From assembly GCA_002722955.1 (NCBI GenBank), contig PBMZ01000169.1, positions 1 through 35,256 of the forward strand: DNA of 35,256 bases, in the 5' to 3' direction. A model generated the notes under the pieces. The model made no database searches and was not told where the DNA came from. It was given only the letters and a program-made list of their open reading frames with translations. The stretch comes from Planctomycetaceae bacterium. Lineage in GTDB: Bacteria; Planctomycetota; Planctomycetia; Planctomycetales; Planctomycetaceae. This document shows, one piece after another, positions 1-7,427 of the stretch. Position 1 is the stretch's first letter, and every line of letters begins with the position of its first letter. The position numbers and the translations under genes were made by a program.

Positions 1-355
1 ACTGCCGATGTTAGGCAGCCATTGAGAATTGCTTATTGGCAATTAGTTTGTGGTCAGCTTTTAACGTGGCCAACTGACCAACCACGGCACGCCACCTCAA
101 CCTACGGTGACCCAGTCGAAGCCGATCGCCCCCTTTTGTGTTAGTTAGAAACGTGTCTTGAGTTAGAGATGTGACAAACATTTGCCTCAAATGTTCGCCG
201 CCAAACGGCAATAATCCATTTTAGCAGCACTTCGAGAAGAGGCAATCGGTCACATCGGCAGAATTTGATTGGAACTACAGCCAGAGTGCACGCCAAACGC
301 GCGGTGCGGCCAACTGGCGACTCGAAGACTCGTCCCCAGCCGCCCGATCCATGGC
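1..355. other. Non-coding or decayed stretch, no gene recognised
   Basis: No open frame here has recognisable protein motifs, a ribosome site or planctomycete-like coding character. The frames that exist are short and full of Arg, Cys and Trp, as expected of chance frames. The only structure seen is a short AATTGC/GCAATT hairpin near 27-44. Together with the hairpins and the TIR remnant that follow, this looks like a decayed intergenic island. Confidence 0.5.
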
Positions 356-430
356 AAATAACTAATCTCAAATAACTGATGACTAATTCGAATGTGAGAT
401 TAGTCATTAGTGATTTGAGATTAGTTATTT
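356..430. repeat. Long AT-rich inverted repeat
   Basis: Arms 356-387 and 399-430 are complementary at 30 of 32 positions around an 11-base loop. The arms are built from repeated ACTAAT/ATTAG words, so they also carry internal short repeats. Such a structure could be a dispersed hairpin element or a foldback left by a small mobile element. No transposase lies beside it. Confidence 0.75.
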
Positions 431-519
431 TTCAACGGTGTTGGTCGAGTTCAACGTGGGCGTGCAGGACGCCTCACTCTGGTGCAGCGTCCAACAACTG
501 GGCATACTGTTATGAACCC

Positions 520-615
520 GAGAAGAAGGACTTCTTTGTCTCTTACACCCAAGCCGACCAGCGATGGGCGGAATGGATTGCCTTTCAATTGGAAGATCAT
601 GGCAAGACGACGTGA
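520..615 (+). pseudogene. TIR-domain N-terminal remnant
   Basis: The frame reads EKKDFFVSYTQADQRWAEWI, followed by AFQLEDHGKTT and a TGA. This matches the first strand and helix of bacterial TIR domains, in which DFF(V/I)SYT is followed by aspartate, WAEWIA and a leucine-glutamate pair before a glycine. Only about 30 residues survive. The BB loop, catalytic glutamate and the rest of the domain are absent, and the TGA is followed within 13 bases by a long hairpin. The upstream part of the frame (from ATG 379) lies partly in the AT-rich inverted repeat and has no TIR character. I read it as a decayed TIR gene. It is too short to name the original system. Confidence 0.55.
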
Positions 616-627
616 GCCCAAGCGTGC

Positions 628-695
628 GTAGCGGAAGTCGCCAAGACTTTCGGCATTTGCTCAGAAACGCCGAAACTCTTGGCGAGTTCCGCTAC
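628..695. repeat. Imperfect 27-bp inverted repeat (hairpin element)
   Basis: Arms 628-654 and 669-695 pair at 25 of 27 positions around a 14-base loop. It lies between the TIR remnant and the end of the minus-strand oxidoreductase gene, 14 bases from that stop codon. It could help end transcripts from either side, but has no clear T-tract. The GTAGCGGAA arm ends suggest a repeated intergenic hairpin family, which is an inference. Confidence 0.7.
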
Positions 696-708
696 AACCT
701 ACCCAGCT

Positions 709-2061
709 CTACAGTAACCATCCCTTGCGCAATATCGGTTTAATGAACTCGTCGGCGGCGGCGCTATTTGTAGCCTTTAGCTGCTCTGCATCCCACTGCA
801 GCTTCTGACCGGTTCGCATCGCGACGTTGCCGACTAGCATGGCTTCTACTAGTTGGCTGGCGTAGTCGAAATTCGACATCGTTTTCCCCTGGCCTTTGCA
901 GGCGTTGATCCACTCGCCGTGTTGGCCGAGGCCGCGGGGTAGTGTGGGCTCTGGGGGTTTGTAGTCTCGGTAGTTGGCCTCGGGCAGGATCTTCCATTTT
1001 GTGCAGTACATATCCAGTGTTAGCAGCGTGCCCTTGTCCCCGATGATCAGGCTGCCGTTGTTGGGTAACGGATGGCCAAGGCCCAGTGCGGCTGGTGGTT
1101 GCTTGCCGCCTTCGTACCAATGCAGGGTGACGGGCGGTAACTTGTCGCGGGCGGGGAACTCGTACTGGATGTGGGACCACAACGGTCCGGTCTCGGCCGT
1201 TGATCCTTCTTGTTGAGCCTCAACGGTTGTGGGTGCCGTCAATTTCAGCGCCATGTAGGCAAGATTCGCGTTGTGGCAAACCATGTCGCCCAAAACGCAA
1301 GAGCCGAAATCCCACCAGCCGCGCCATGTGAACGGGTGGTACAACTTGTGATAGGGACGTTCAGGAGCCGGGCCCAACCACAAATCCCACTTCAGATGCG
1401 ATGGAGTCGGTTGCCTCTGTTTGGGTCTTCCCACGCCTTGAGACCACAGAATCGGTCCCTTTTGTCCGTTCGGTCCGTTGTTGAAAGGCCGGTCGGTCCA
1501 AGCATGAGCTTCCTTGACCGTGCCTAGTCCGCCGGCTTGGATGATCTCGACAGCCGTGCGGAACGTTGGCGTGCCCGTGCCTTGATTGCCCATCTGTGTG
1601 ACAACTTTGTTCTTGCGAGCCTCGTCGCGCATGACGCGGGATTCGTAGATTGTGCGAGCCATGGGTTTCTCGCAATAGACATGTTGGCCGCGGCGCATGG
1701 CGGCCACCGAGATCACCGCGTGCAAATGATCGGGCGTGCTGACAATGACGGCATCGATGTCCTTTTGCTGGTCAAGCATGCGGCGGTAGTCATACCACTT
1801 GCGAGCCTTTGTGTAGTGTTCGAAAGCCGGACCCGCATACAGGTCGTCAACGTCGCAGATGGCGACAACGTATTGGCTACTAACAGCAGGAAGATTTTGA
1901 AGCCCGCCAATACTGCCCTTGCCAGCACCGATAACGGCGACGTTGAGTTTCTCGTTCGGAGATTTGCTCTGCGCGAATGAGTGCGAGCCACTGACCCAAT
2001 AGCAAGTTCCCAAGGCTGCAGTCGTTCGCAAGAAGTCACGGCGAGTTGTTCTTGTTGGCAT
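709..2061 (-). CDS. Tat-exported Gfo/Idh/MocA-family oxidoreductase
   Basis: This 450-residue protein probably performs NAD(P)-dependent oxidation or reduction of a sugar or polyol derivative outside the cytoplasmic membrane. Residues 1-32 form a twin-arginine signal (TRRDFLRTTAA, then a small-residue segment ending SFAQ). The Rossmann start VAVIGAGKGSIGG follows at about 41, with an acidic strand end ICDVDD. The EKPMA motif typical of the family is near 133, and the C-terminal alpha/beta substrate domain runs to the end. Planctomycetes carry many paralogues of this bacterial subgroup, and their substrates are mostly unknown. It stands alone on the minus strand. The ATG is followed directly by the Tat motif, which supports the start. 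A 15-bp inverted repeat sits 25 bases upstream. Confidence 0.9.
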   Translation of the reverse strand: MPTRTTRRDFLRTTAALGTCYWVSGSHSFAQSKSPNEKLNVAVIGAGKGSIGGLQNLPAVSSQYVVAICDVDDLYAGPAFEHYTKARKWYDYRRMLDQQKDIDAVIVSTPDHLHAVISVAAMRRGQHVYCEKPMARTIYESRVMRDEARKNKVVTQMGNQGTGTPTFRTAVEIIQAGGLGTVKEAHAWTDRPFNNGPNGQKGPILWSQGVGRPKQRQPTPSHLKWDLWLGPAPERPYHKLYHPFTWRGWWDFGSCVLGDMVCHNANLAYMALKLTAPTTVEAQQEGSTAETGPLWSHIQYEFPARDKLPPVTLHWYEGGKQPPAALGLGHPLPNNGSLIIGDKGTLLTLDMYCTKWKILPEANYRDYKPPEPTLPRGLGQHGEWINACKGQGKTMSNFDYASQLVEAMLVGNVAMRTGQKLQWDAEQLKATNSAAADEFIKPILRKGWLL

Positions 2062-2085
2062 CGATGACCTTACTTTGAGAAGTTC

Positions 2086-2166
2086 GTGCGCTCAAGGATT
2101 CTTGTCAATTGGGCAGGAGATGGTAAACCGCTCGTTGCAATAAGAAACCAAAATCCTTGAGCGCAC
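2086..2166. repeat. Perfect 15-bp inverted repeat upstream of the oxidoreductase gene
   Basis: Arms 2086-2100 and 2152-2166 are exactly complementary, with 51 bases between them. The left arm ends 25 bases before the start codon of the minus-strand oxidoreductase, so it lies in its 5' leader or promoter. The word AGTTCGTG also recurs next to both arms. A regulatory hairpin or paired operator is possible. The sequence cannot decide between them. Confidence 0.6.
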
Positions 2167-2237
2167 CCAAGAAAGTTCGTGGGCGATTTTTGCTCGAATT
2201 TTGAACAGTCCACAGGTAAACTCTGCGAAAGTCGTTG

Positions 2238-2325
2238 AACGCCCAGCCAAAGGCGCCGGCGACCAAGAGGCGACGATTGCTGAATGGTTTTGCTTCTTGG
2301 TCGCCGGCGCCTTTGGCTGGGCGTT
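2238..2325. repeat. Perfect 31-bp inverted repeat
   Basis: Arms 2238-2268 and 2295-2325 are exactly complementary around a 26-base loop. The arms are GC-rich (GGCGCCGGCG core) in a more AT-rich gap, so any transcript would form a very stable hairpin. It lies between divergent genes, so it is not a simple terminator. The rest of the 2062-2426 gap holds only the 15-bp inverted repeat and presumably the two promoters. Confidence 0.85.
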
Positions 2326-2426
2326 AAACGAGCTTAGGAGTAACAATAGCTATAAGAGAATTCGGGCCAACAGTTTGGTGACACTAGGATTCCTCGACCA
2401 ATCCGTCATGGATTTAGGAAAAATCA

Positions 2427-2546
2427 ATGCCTATCAAAGTTGAGTGTGACATCTGCGGTAAGCGGTATCAAGTTCGCGATGACCGAGCGGGGTCTCGGAT
2501 TCGCTGCAAAGAATGCGGTAACCAAATGGAAGTCGAGAATGACTAG
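2427..2546 (+). CDS. 39-residue zinc-ribbon protein
   Basis: The short frame starts at ATG 2427 and ends with TAG at 2544-2546. It encodes two zinc knuckles: CDICG at residues 7-11 and CKECG at 27-31, separated by a basic stretch (KRYQVRDDRAGSRIR). The layout resembles the MJ0042-type zinc ribbons that often open planctomycete proteins. Here the ribbon is the whole product. An A/G-rich stretch (TTAGGAAAAATC) precedes the ATG, a modest ribosome site. The last codons overlap the start of the next gene (ATG 2539) by eight bases, suggesting translational coupling. It may be a free-standing nucleic-acid- or protein-binding ribbon, or the front half of a protein split by a frameshift. Confidence 0.7.
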   Translation: MPIKVECDICGKRYQVRDDRAGSRIRCKECGNQMEVEND

Positions 2547-3117
2547 TGCTGTGTCAGGCTTAAGAATTCGGGTTGGGTTTGCCAAGGTCGCGCGCCAGTT
2601 GACTTCAGGATCAATCAAGCGGGATGCCATCCTCGGCCCCGGTAGCACGGTCGCGTTTTCGTTTAGCTCTCGGAATCCGCCGGGTGAGAACGCGTTTCAA
2701 GCTGAGGTGACGGCGGCGTTGCAAAAGAGCCTTACTGACAACGACGTGACCATTGCTGCGAACACGACGGTCAAAGTTCAAGTGATCGTGACAGAGAAGT
2801 CGACCGGAAAACAAACGACATATCGTTCGTTCGGTGGAGGCGGTTCGACGACTGTCTCGGTTCGTGAGGCGGAGATCTTGGTCAAGATCACCGATAACGG
2901 GCAAGCCGTCTGGCAGAACAGCAGCAAGTTGCAAAATACCTCGTTTGTAGCTCGACCGCCAAATGGTGTAACCTTGCAGGATTACTTGAACAAAGAGCTT
3001 TGGAAAAAAGTCAGTAGCAATTTACGTAGCTATCGATTTCCCAAGTACGTGTTCAAGAAATCCGCAGAGGGTGGTGCCGGCACATCGACGCTCGGTGCCA
3101 ACGGCGTTTCTGGTTAA
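2539..3117 (+). CDS. Hypothetical protein coupled to the zinc-ribbon gene
   Basis: I do not recognise a named family. From ATG 2539 the product is about 192 residues. An ILGPGSTVAFSF strand is followed by an alternating alpha/beta region. It contains VQVIVTEKSTGKQTTYRSF, a glycine run, and a VWQNSSKL strand near a third of the way from the C-terminus. A Gly/Ser/Thr-rich tail ends it. It has no signal peptide or membrane segment. The frame stays open upstream to 2440, but that part lies over the zinc-ribbon gene in another frame, so the overlapping ATG is preferred; GTG 2551 is also possible. It ends 37 bases before the DUF1549 gene, so the three may be co-transcribed. Confidence 0.65.
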   Translation: MTSAVSGLRIRVGFAKVARQLTSGSIKRDAILGPGSTVAFSFSSRNPPGENAFQAEVTAALQKSLTDNDVTIAANTTVKVQVIVTEKSTGKQTTYRSFGGGGSTTVSVREAEILVKITDNGQAVWQNSSKLQNTSFVARPPNGVTLQDYLNKELWKKVSSNLRSYRFPKYVFKKSAEGGAGTSTLGANGVSG

Positions 3118-3154
3118 GGTCGTGTGTGGCTAACTCAAAAATCGCGAGGCAACC

Positions 3155-4747
3155 GTGTTTGGCAGGACAGTTTTGTTAGTCGCGTCGGTCGTTGCATTCA
3201 CCTTTGCAACCTTCGATGCTCGCATGGCTTTCGGGCAGAAGAAGCCTAAGTTGCCAGAGCTGAAATCGCTTGAGCAAAAGCTGCAGGCTCTGGAGTTCTT
3301 CCGAAACAGCTTGCCCACAAAACGCGTTGGCAGCAAGCTGCGTTTTACTCCTGACGACTTAGACAGGGCACTTCTCAAGAATATTGAAGCGCCGACGCAT
3401 AAGTTCGCTAAGCCGATCAGCGACGAGCTGTTCTTGAAACGAGCGTTCTTGGATGTTGCCGGAAAGATTCCCGCAGCACACGAAGTCGAAGCTTTTGGCA
3501 GCAACCCCGACCGTCGAAAACGAGCCAAGCTGGTTGACTATCTGCTCAATGCAAAGGAGTACGCACGCAAGTGGGCTCGGTATTGGACGGACGTCATCTT
3601 TTATAACTCGAACGCGAATAAGAATCGGATCAATCGGGACGCCTTAGAAGACTGGCTGGCCGAAGCGTTCGAGAAAGATGTTCCCTGGGATCGAATCACG
3701 GCGGCATTGGTCTCGGCCAGCCCTAAGTACAACAAGAATAAGAAGAAGGAAAAGAACGATTGGGGCCAGAAAGAAGGTTACAACAACTTCGTTTTGGCTT
3801 GCGAGAATCAGCCGGGTGAGATTGCTGCCCAGACGGCTCGCATTTTCATGGGAATCAGCATTCAATGTGCCGAGTGTCACGACCATCCCTTTGATCAATG
3901 GGAGCGAGAGCAGTTTCACGAGATGGCAGCTTTCTTCGCTCGCGGAAGCTACTCGATGCCAGACCAGGATGATCCCAAGAAGAAGATCAAGATGAAGCCA
4001 AGGTTCCTCTTGGGCGAGGAACCGCCGAGCGTCTTTCAGAACAACGCCGATGCAAGGCGCGTCGCTGTTGCCGCTTACTTGATTTACAACCCCAACAACT
4101 ACTGGTTCGCGCGTGCTTATGTAAATCGGATCTGGAACGAGCTGGTCGGCGACGGCTTTTATTCTGTCGATAGTCTGGGACCCGACGCCGAAGTCACGCA
4201 CAAGCTCTTGGTGAATCGCATGGGAGCCATGTTTCGGTACAAGGCCTTCGATCCGAAGTGGGTCTTTCGTTTGATCATGAACTCGCAAGTCTATCAAAGA
4301 GAAATGCGGACGATTGAATCCGACAGCGAACTGTTCACGGCCGTCCGCCCGACAAGATTGCGTCCCGATCAAGTCGTCGCATCAGTAGAACGGATCGCCG
4401 ACATCGACAGCGGCTTGACCAAACAATTGAACTCAACGTTCGACGCCGATCCCTCAATTCCTCAAAGAGACTTGGAAGGTTCCATCCAGCAAGCCCTGTT
4501 GATGATGAATCATCCGAAACTGAACGAACAGTTACAGAACAGCGAATTGAAGAAGGAACTGCTTCAGATCGAAAGCAATCAACAGCTGATCGAGCAACTG
4601 TATCTGGGCATTCTAGCTCGCCGATCCACCGACAACGAAACCGCTCGTGGGATGGCCTATTTGCGCAAAACCACAAATCGCAGCGAAGCTGTAGACGACC
4701 TGATGTGGGTTCTAGTCAACTCGACCGAGTTCTTGACAAAACGCTGA
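3155..4747 (+). CDS. Secreted DUF1549/DUF1553 domain protein
   Basis: A 530-residue exported protein of a family greatly expanded in planctomycetes, of unproven function. A GTG start at 3155 is chosen because GAGG lies six bases upstream and an N-terminal signal peptide follows (hydrophobic residues 4-21, cut near AFGQ). The DUF1549 part covers about 65-265 and includes DELFLKRAFLDVAGKIP and the conserved CAECHDHPF at about 239-247. That CxxCH could bind heme c or a metal. The DUF1553 part follows, with ARAYVNRIWNELVG and SQVYQRE. The usual family partner, DUF1501, is not adjacent but lies at 8057-9481 on the other strand. No separate cytochrome c domain is present at the N-terminus. Confidence 0.88.
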   Translation: MFGRTVLLVASVVAFTFATFDARMAFGQKKPKLPELKSLEQKLQALEFFRNSLPTKRVGSKLRFTPDDLDRALLKNIEAPTHKFAKPISDELFLKRAFLDVAGKIPAAHEVEAFGSNPDRRKRAKLVDYLLNAKEYARKWARYWTDVIFYNSNANKNRINRDALEDWLAEAFEKDVPWDRITAALVSASPKYNKNKKKEKNDWGQKEGYNNFVLACENQPGEIAAQTARIFMGISIQCAECHDHPFDQWEREQFHEMAAFFARGSYSMPDQDDPKKKIKMKPRFLLGEEPPSVFQNNADARRVAVAAYLIYNPNNYWFARAYVNRIWNELVGDGFYSVDSLGPDAEVTHKLLVNRMGAMFRYKAFDPKWVFRLIMNSQVYQREMRTIESDSELFTAVRPTRLRPDQVVASVERIADIDSGLTKQLNSTFDADPSIPQRDLEGSIQQALLMMNHPKLNEQLQNSELKKELLQIESNQQLIEQLYLGILARRSTDNETARGMAYLRKTTNRSEAVDDLMWVLVNSTEFLTKR

Positions 4748-4865
4748 TGACCGCTGGGGATCGTCTGCTTTCGTGATAGCGTTGACGGAGACCAAAACGC
4801 TGCGTAGACTACCTCACCGCGTTCGATGAAGGACGGCGACGCCCTTCTCACATCGCCAAATCACA

Positions 4866-4941
<76 letters not shown>

Positions 4942-5020
4942 CGATACAAAAACAGCTCGTCGCGTGGATTTCGGCGGGCTGTTTCTCGTTTGATGTGAGC
5001 GGCTTACGCAAACCATTGAT

Positions 5021-5127
5021 GGCGACTCTGTCAGTTCAAACAGGCAACACGATTCAGCAGGCTCTGAAGGGCAATCGCTCGAACCTACTGCTTAGCAGGG
5101 ATGTGCGGAGTTCAAATCGAGTCGCCA
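5021..5127 (+). other. tRNA-like palindrome between tRNA-Pro and the recombinase gene
   Basis: TGGCGACTC (5021-5029) pairs perfectly with GAGTCGCCA (5119-5127), and GAGTTCAAATC just before the right arm mimics a T loop. Inside are small hairpins CTGT/ACAG and CTGC/GCAG. There is no proper T stem, D arm or anticodon loop, so it is not a working tRNA gene as it stands. It may be a decayed tRNA, a structured RNA, or part of the attachment site of the neighbouring recombinase. Confidence 0.35.
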
Positions 5128-5158
5128 CTTTCGGGTGTCCGTCAGCTTGTTTCGAGTC

Positions 5159-6694
5159 CTATTCGCGGAGCCTTTTCAGACGAAGGTCGCCGGAGTCCAC
5201 TCCTGCGGCCTTTTCTGTTGCGCACTGCCTGACTCCAAGTGCAATCGTGTCAAAGGGTTGCCGGAACTCGACGGTCAGTTCGTCGTTCGCCCAGGTCGAG
5301 TTCGAGAGTACCAGATTCAGCAGGCGCCGTTTCTCTGTGACCGAACGATCTTTGAAGCATTTGCCGGCCTGACTCGCCAGCTCCAGCAGGGCAATTCCTT
5401 CCTCCATGTACGATTGATTGGCGAGTTCGTGCTCATCAATCGTCTGCTTGAGACGACGCTGCTCAGCCCGGTATTGCTCGGACTTCTCGTCGAAGAACTC
5501 GACACTGACACGTCCATCGAGTCGGTCGGCGTACATGATGTCGATGCGGCGCTGGAGCAGCCTGTACTCGTTCTGGAGGCGGTTGACGGCTTCTTCGCGG
5601 AAGTGCTGCTCATCAGCCTGGCTCCGCATCAGGAGGTTTCTGATACAGCTCAGCGTCTGGTCGTCGAAGGCGAGGCTACGCATGTGATCGGCGAATTGCT
5701 CGTCGAGGACTTCTTCCCGGACGTAGGGTTCCGGGCATTTTCCCTTGTAGTACGTGCAGTGATAGTAGACGTACCGCTGTTTCTTCAGCTCACCCACGAG
5801 CAGACAACCACAGTGGCCGCACCTGATGAACTGCGAAAAGGCGAATTCACGTTTCGACTTCCGGCGTTTTGTTGTGCGGCGATCAGCCCGCACCTGCTGG
5901 ACCTTGTCCCACAATTCATGGGTCACGAGTGGCTCATGACTGCCAATGTACGTCTCGTCTTTCCAGACGAACTCGCCATAGTAGAACGGATTTTTCAGCA
6001 TGTACTGGACGACCGCCCTGAGGCTGCTGTCCTTTGACTCACGGGTTAGAGCCAGCCCCTCGTCCAGAGCCATTCTGCCGATTTCGTCCATTGAGTACCG
6101 CCCGGTCGAGTACCACTCAAACATGCGGGCCACAACCGGGGCATTGACCGGATCGGTGATCACGATCTTCTTGCCGTCCGGGGCGTCAACATTCCGATAG
6201 CCCAACGGGGCTTTTGACGGCCAGATTCCCTGCTTGGCCTTTTGCTTCATTCCCTTCTTTGCTTCTTCTCCCAGGTTGTCCACATACTGGCGTGCCATGA
6301 GCACTTTGATTCCGTGCATGAACTTCTGCGACGAGTGAGCGTCTGGGGACAGAATGTCAGACTCTTTGACGAGGTGAATGTCGACGTCCAGCTCGTCGAG
6401 CGTCGCGTAGTCGAGAAGGTTGCGATAAAGCCGATCTGTCTTCTCAACCAGAATTGTCCGGCAACAAACGTCGCGATCTTTGCCGCGAGCCTGCTTGCGC
6501 AGAAACTTGACCATCTCGGTGAATTGGGGCCGACCGGCACGTTTCGCGGTTTCGACTTCGATGAACTCGCGGACGAGCGTGATTCCCTGCCGCCGGGCAT
6601 ATTCACGCAACAGTTCTTTCTGAGCGTCCAGCGAGAAGCCCTCTCGCTCCTGTTCGTCTGATGAAACGCGGACGTAGATGACGGCGTCAGGCAT
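5159..6694 (-). CDS. Large serine recombinase
   Basis: A 511-residue site-specific recombinase of the large serine (resolvase/invertase) class. It cuts and rejoins DNA through a serine-phosphate link. The catalytic domain is at about 4-150: IYVRVSSDEQ carries the nucleophile Ser11, with FIEVETAKRAGRPQF and EKTDRLYRNLLD further on. A Recombinase domain follows at about 175-280 (GYRNVDAPDG, NPFYYGEFVW). A zinc ribbon has CGHC and later HC and C residues at about 305-340, then a coiled coil at about 380-440. The length suits integrases and transposon recombinases of this class. It lies between tRNA-Pro and a truncated kinase gene, suggesting it sits in an element that inserted here. No partner genes or accessory cargo are seen, so the element is either minimal or decayed. 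Confidence 0.93.
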   Translation of the reverse strand: MPDAVIYVRVSSDEQEREGFSLDAQKELLREYARRQGITLVREFIEVETAKRAGRPQFTEMVKFLRKQARGKDRDVCCRTILVEKTDRLYRNLLDYATLDELDVDIHLVKESDILSPDAHSSQKFMHGIKVLMARQYVDNLGEEAKKGMKQKAKQGIWPSKAPLGYRNVDAPDGKKIVITDPVNAPVVARMFEWYSTGRYSMDEIGRMALDEGLALTRESKDSSLRAVVQYMLKNPFYYGEFVWKDETYIGSHEPLVTHELWDKVQQVRADRRTTKRRKSKREFAFSQFIRCGHCGCLLVGELKKQRYVYYHCTYYKGKCPEPYVREEVLDEQFADHMRSLAFDDQTLSCIRNLLMRSQADEQHFREEAVNRLQNEYRLLQRRIDIMYADRLDGRVSVEFFDEKSEQYRAEQRRLKQTIDEHELANQSYMEEGIALLELASQAGKCFKDRSVTEKRRLLNLVLSNSTWANDELTVEFRQPFDTIALGVRQCATEKAAGVDSGDLRLKRLRE

Positions 6695-6730
6695 GATTCT
6701 CTGTCTTTCTGATTGATACCCAACCGTCGA

Positions 6731-7237
6731 TCAAAGCAGAGCGTATCGCCCATCTCCCACGGTTCGAAAATACTTCGCCGTCGCGGCGCGGTTTGCTTCT
6801 TCAGCAGCCTCTTCTGCTTTTTTCCGCTCGGCGATTTCTCGCTCCAACTCTTCGGGCGTTCGAAGTTTCAAGAACCTCGGCATCAGCGGCACAAGTGCCA
6901 ATACAGTCAACCAGGAAACATCAGCAGTGAAGCCTTTAACCAGCCCCGAAAAGCGGTACCACGGATAGTAGAAAATGGTGGCTTCAATCAGATGCCCAAA
7001 GCCGCAGGCAAAGATGAAGACGGCAAACAACCAAAACACCGGCAGGAACGATCCCACTCACTTCCGCATCGTGTAATAAAGCAAGAGCAACGGAATCGAC
7101 ACGTAAGCGCCGAAAATCGCAACATCAGAAATGATGTGCAGCCAGCCAACCTCGGGATCGGACTGCCACGCCGATCCACAGTACCAGCGCTTGGGAAAAC
7201 CCTCGGTATCAAACAGTTTGGTCACAAATGTGAGCAT
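6731..7237 (-). pseudogene. Broken ethylene-receptor-like sensor histidine kinase (N-terminus)
   Basis: Reading leftward from ATG 7235-7237, one frame gives MLTFVTKLFDTEGFPKRWYC and then a membrane domain. It is interrupted by TGA at 7058-7060 (codon 60) and continues in the same frame from GTG 7057 to 6731. Counting the TGA as one position, Asp38, Tyr45, Ile48, Pro49, Ile75, Cys78 and His82 fall at exactly the spacing of Asp25, Tyr32, Ile35, Pro36, Ile62, Cys65 and His69 in plant ETR1, which bind Cu(I) and ethylene. A coiled coil (ELEREIAERKKAEEAAEEAN) then leads toward a missing kinase core. After about residue 150 the sequence is unrelated (AKYFRTVGDG) and stops just upstream of the recombinase start. 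The gene is thus broken by a stop codon and by truncation. Confidence 0.8.
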
Positions 7238-7427
7238 TGGCCGAGACCCTCAATTGAAGCATGAGACGGGGGACGGCTTCACCGGCCTGGCGCCGGCCGA
7301 TCGGAGATCGAAAGCCCGCCAAAAGTTAATCATCCAGGATAGGCACAACCCGGACGGAACACAAGGCGGTAACTTCTAGGCGTGCCTTGGTTTAGAGCGA
7401 TAAAGTCCAATTCGTGGAGATGCCGGC

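Noticed and set aside
141..407. 88-codon minus-strand frame at the left end
   Set aside because: No ribosome site or motifs, begins inside the AT-rich inverted repeat; judged a chance frame.
2440..2538. Upstream extension of the gene at 2539-3117
   Set aside because: This part overlaps the zinc-ribbon gene in another frame and shows no protein character, so the coupled ATG 2539 is preferred.
3644..4372. 242-codon minus-strand frame opposite the DUF1549 gene
   Set aside because: Antisense shadow of a well-supported gene, no ribosome site or domain.
5021..5127. Calling the tRNA-like palindrome an intact second tRNA gene
   Set aside because: The 9-bp outer stem and T-loop mimic are there, but T stem, D arm and a seven-base anticodon loop are missing.
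5135..6037. 300-codon plus-strand frame opposite the serine recombinase
   Set aside because: It lies fully inside the recombinase gene in antisense, has no family motif, and its Leu/Val/Asp-rich text is what the reverse of a recombinase gene gives.
7058..7060. TGA in the ethylene-receptor-like frame as a selenocysteine codon
   Set aside because: The position is a loop or helix end between membrane segments with no reason for selenocysteine; the rest of the gene is truncated; no selA/selB or hairpin of that kind was seen. A nonsense change is simpler.
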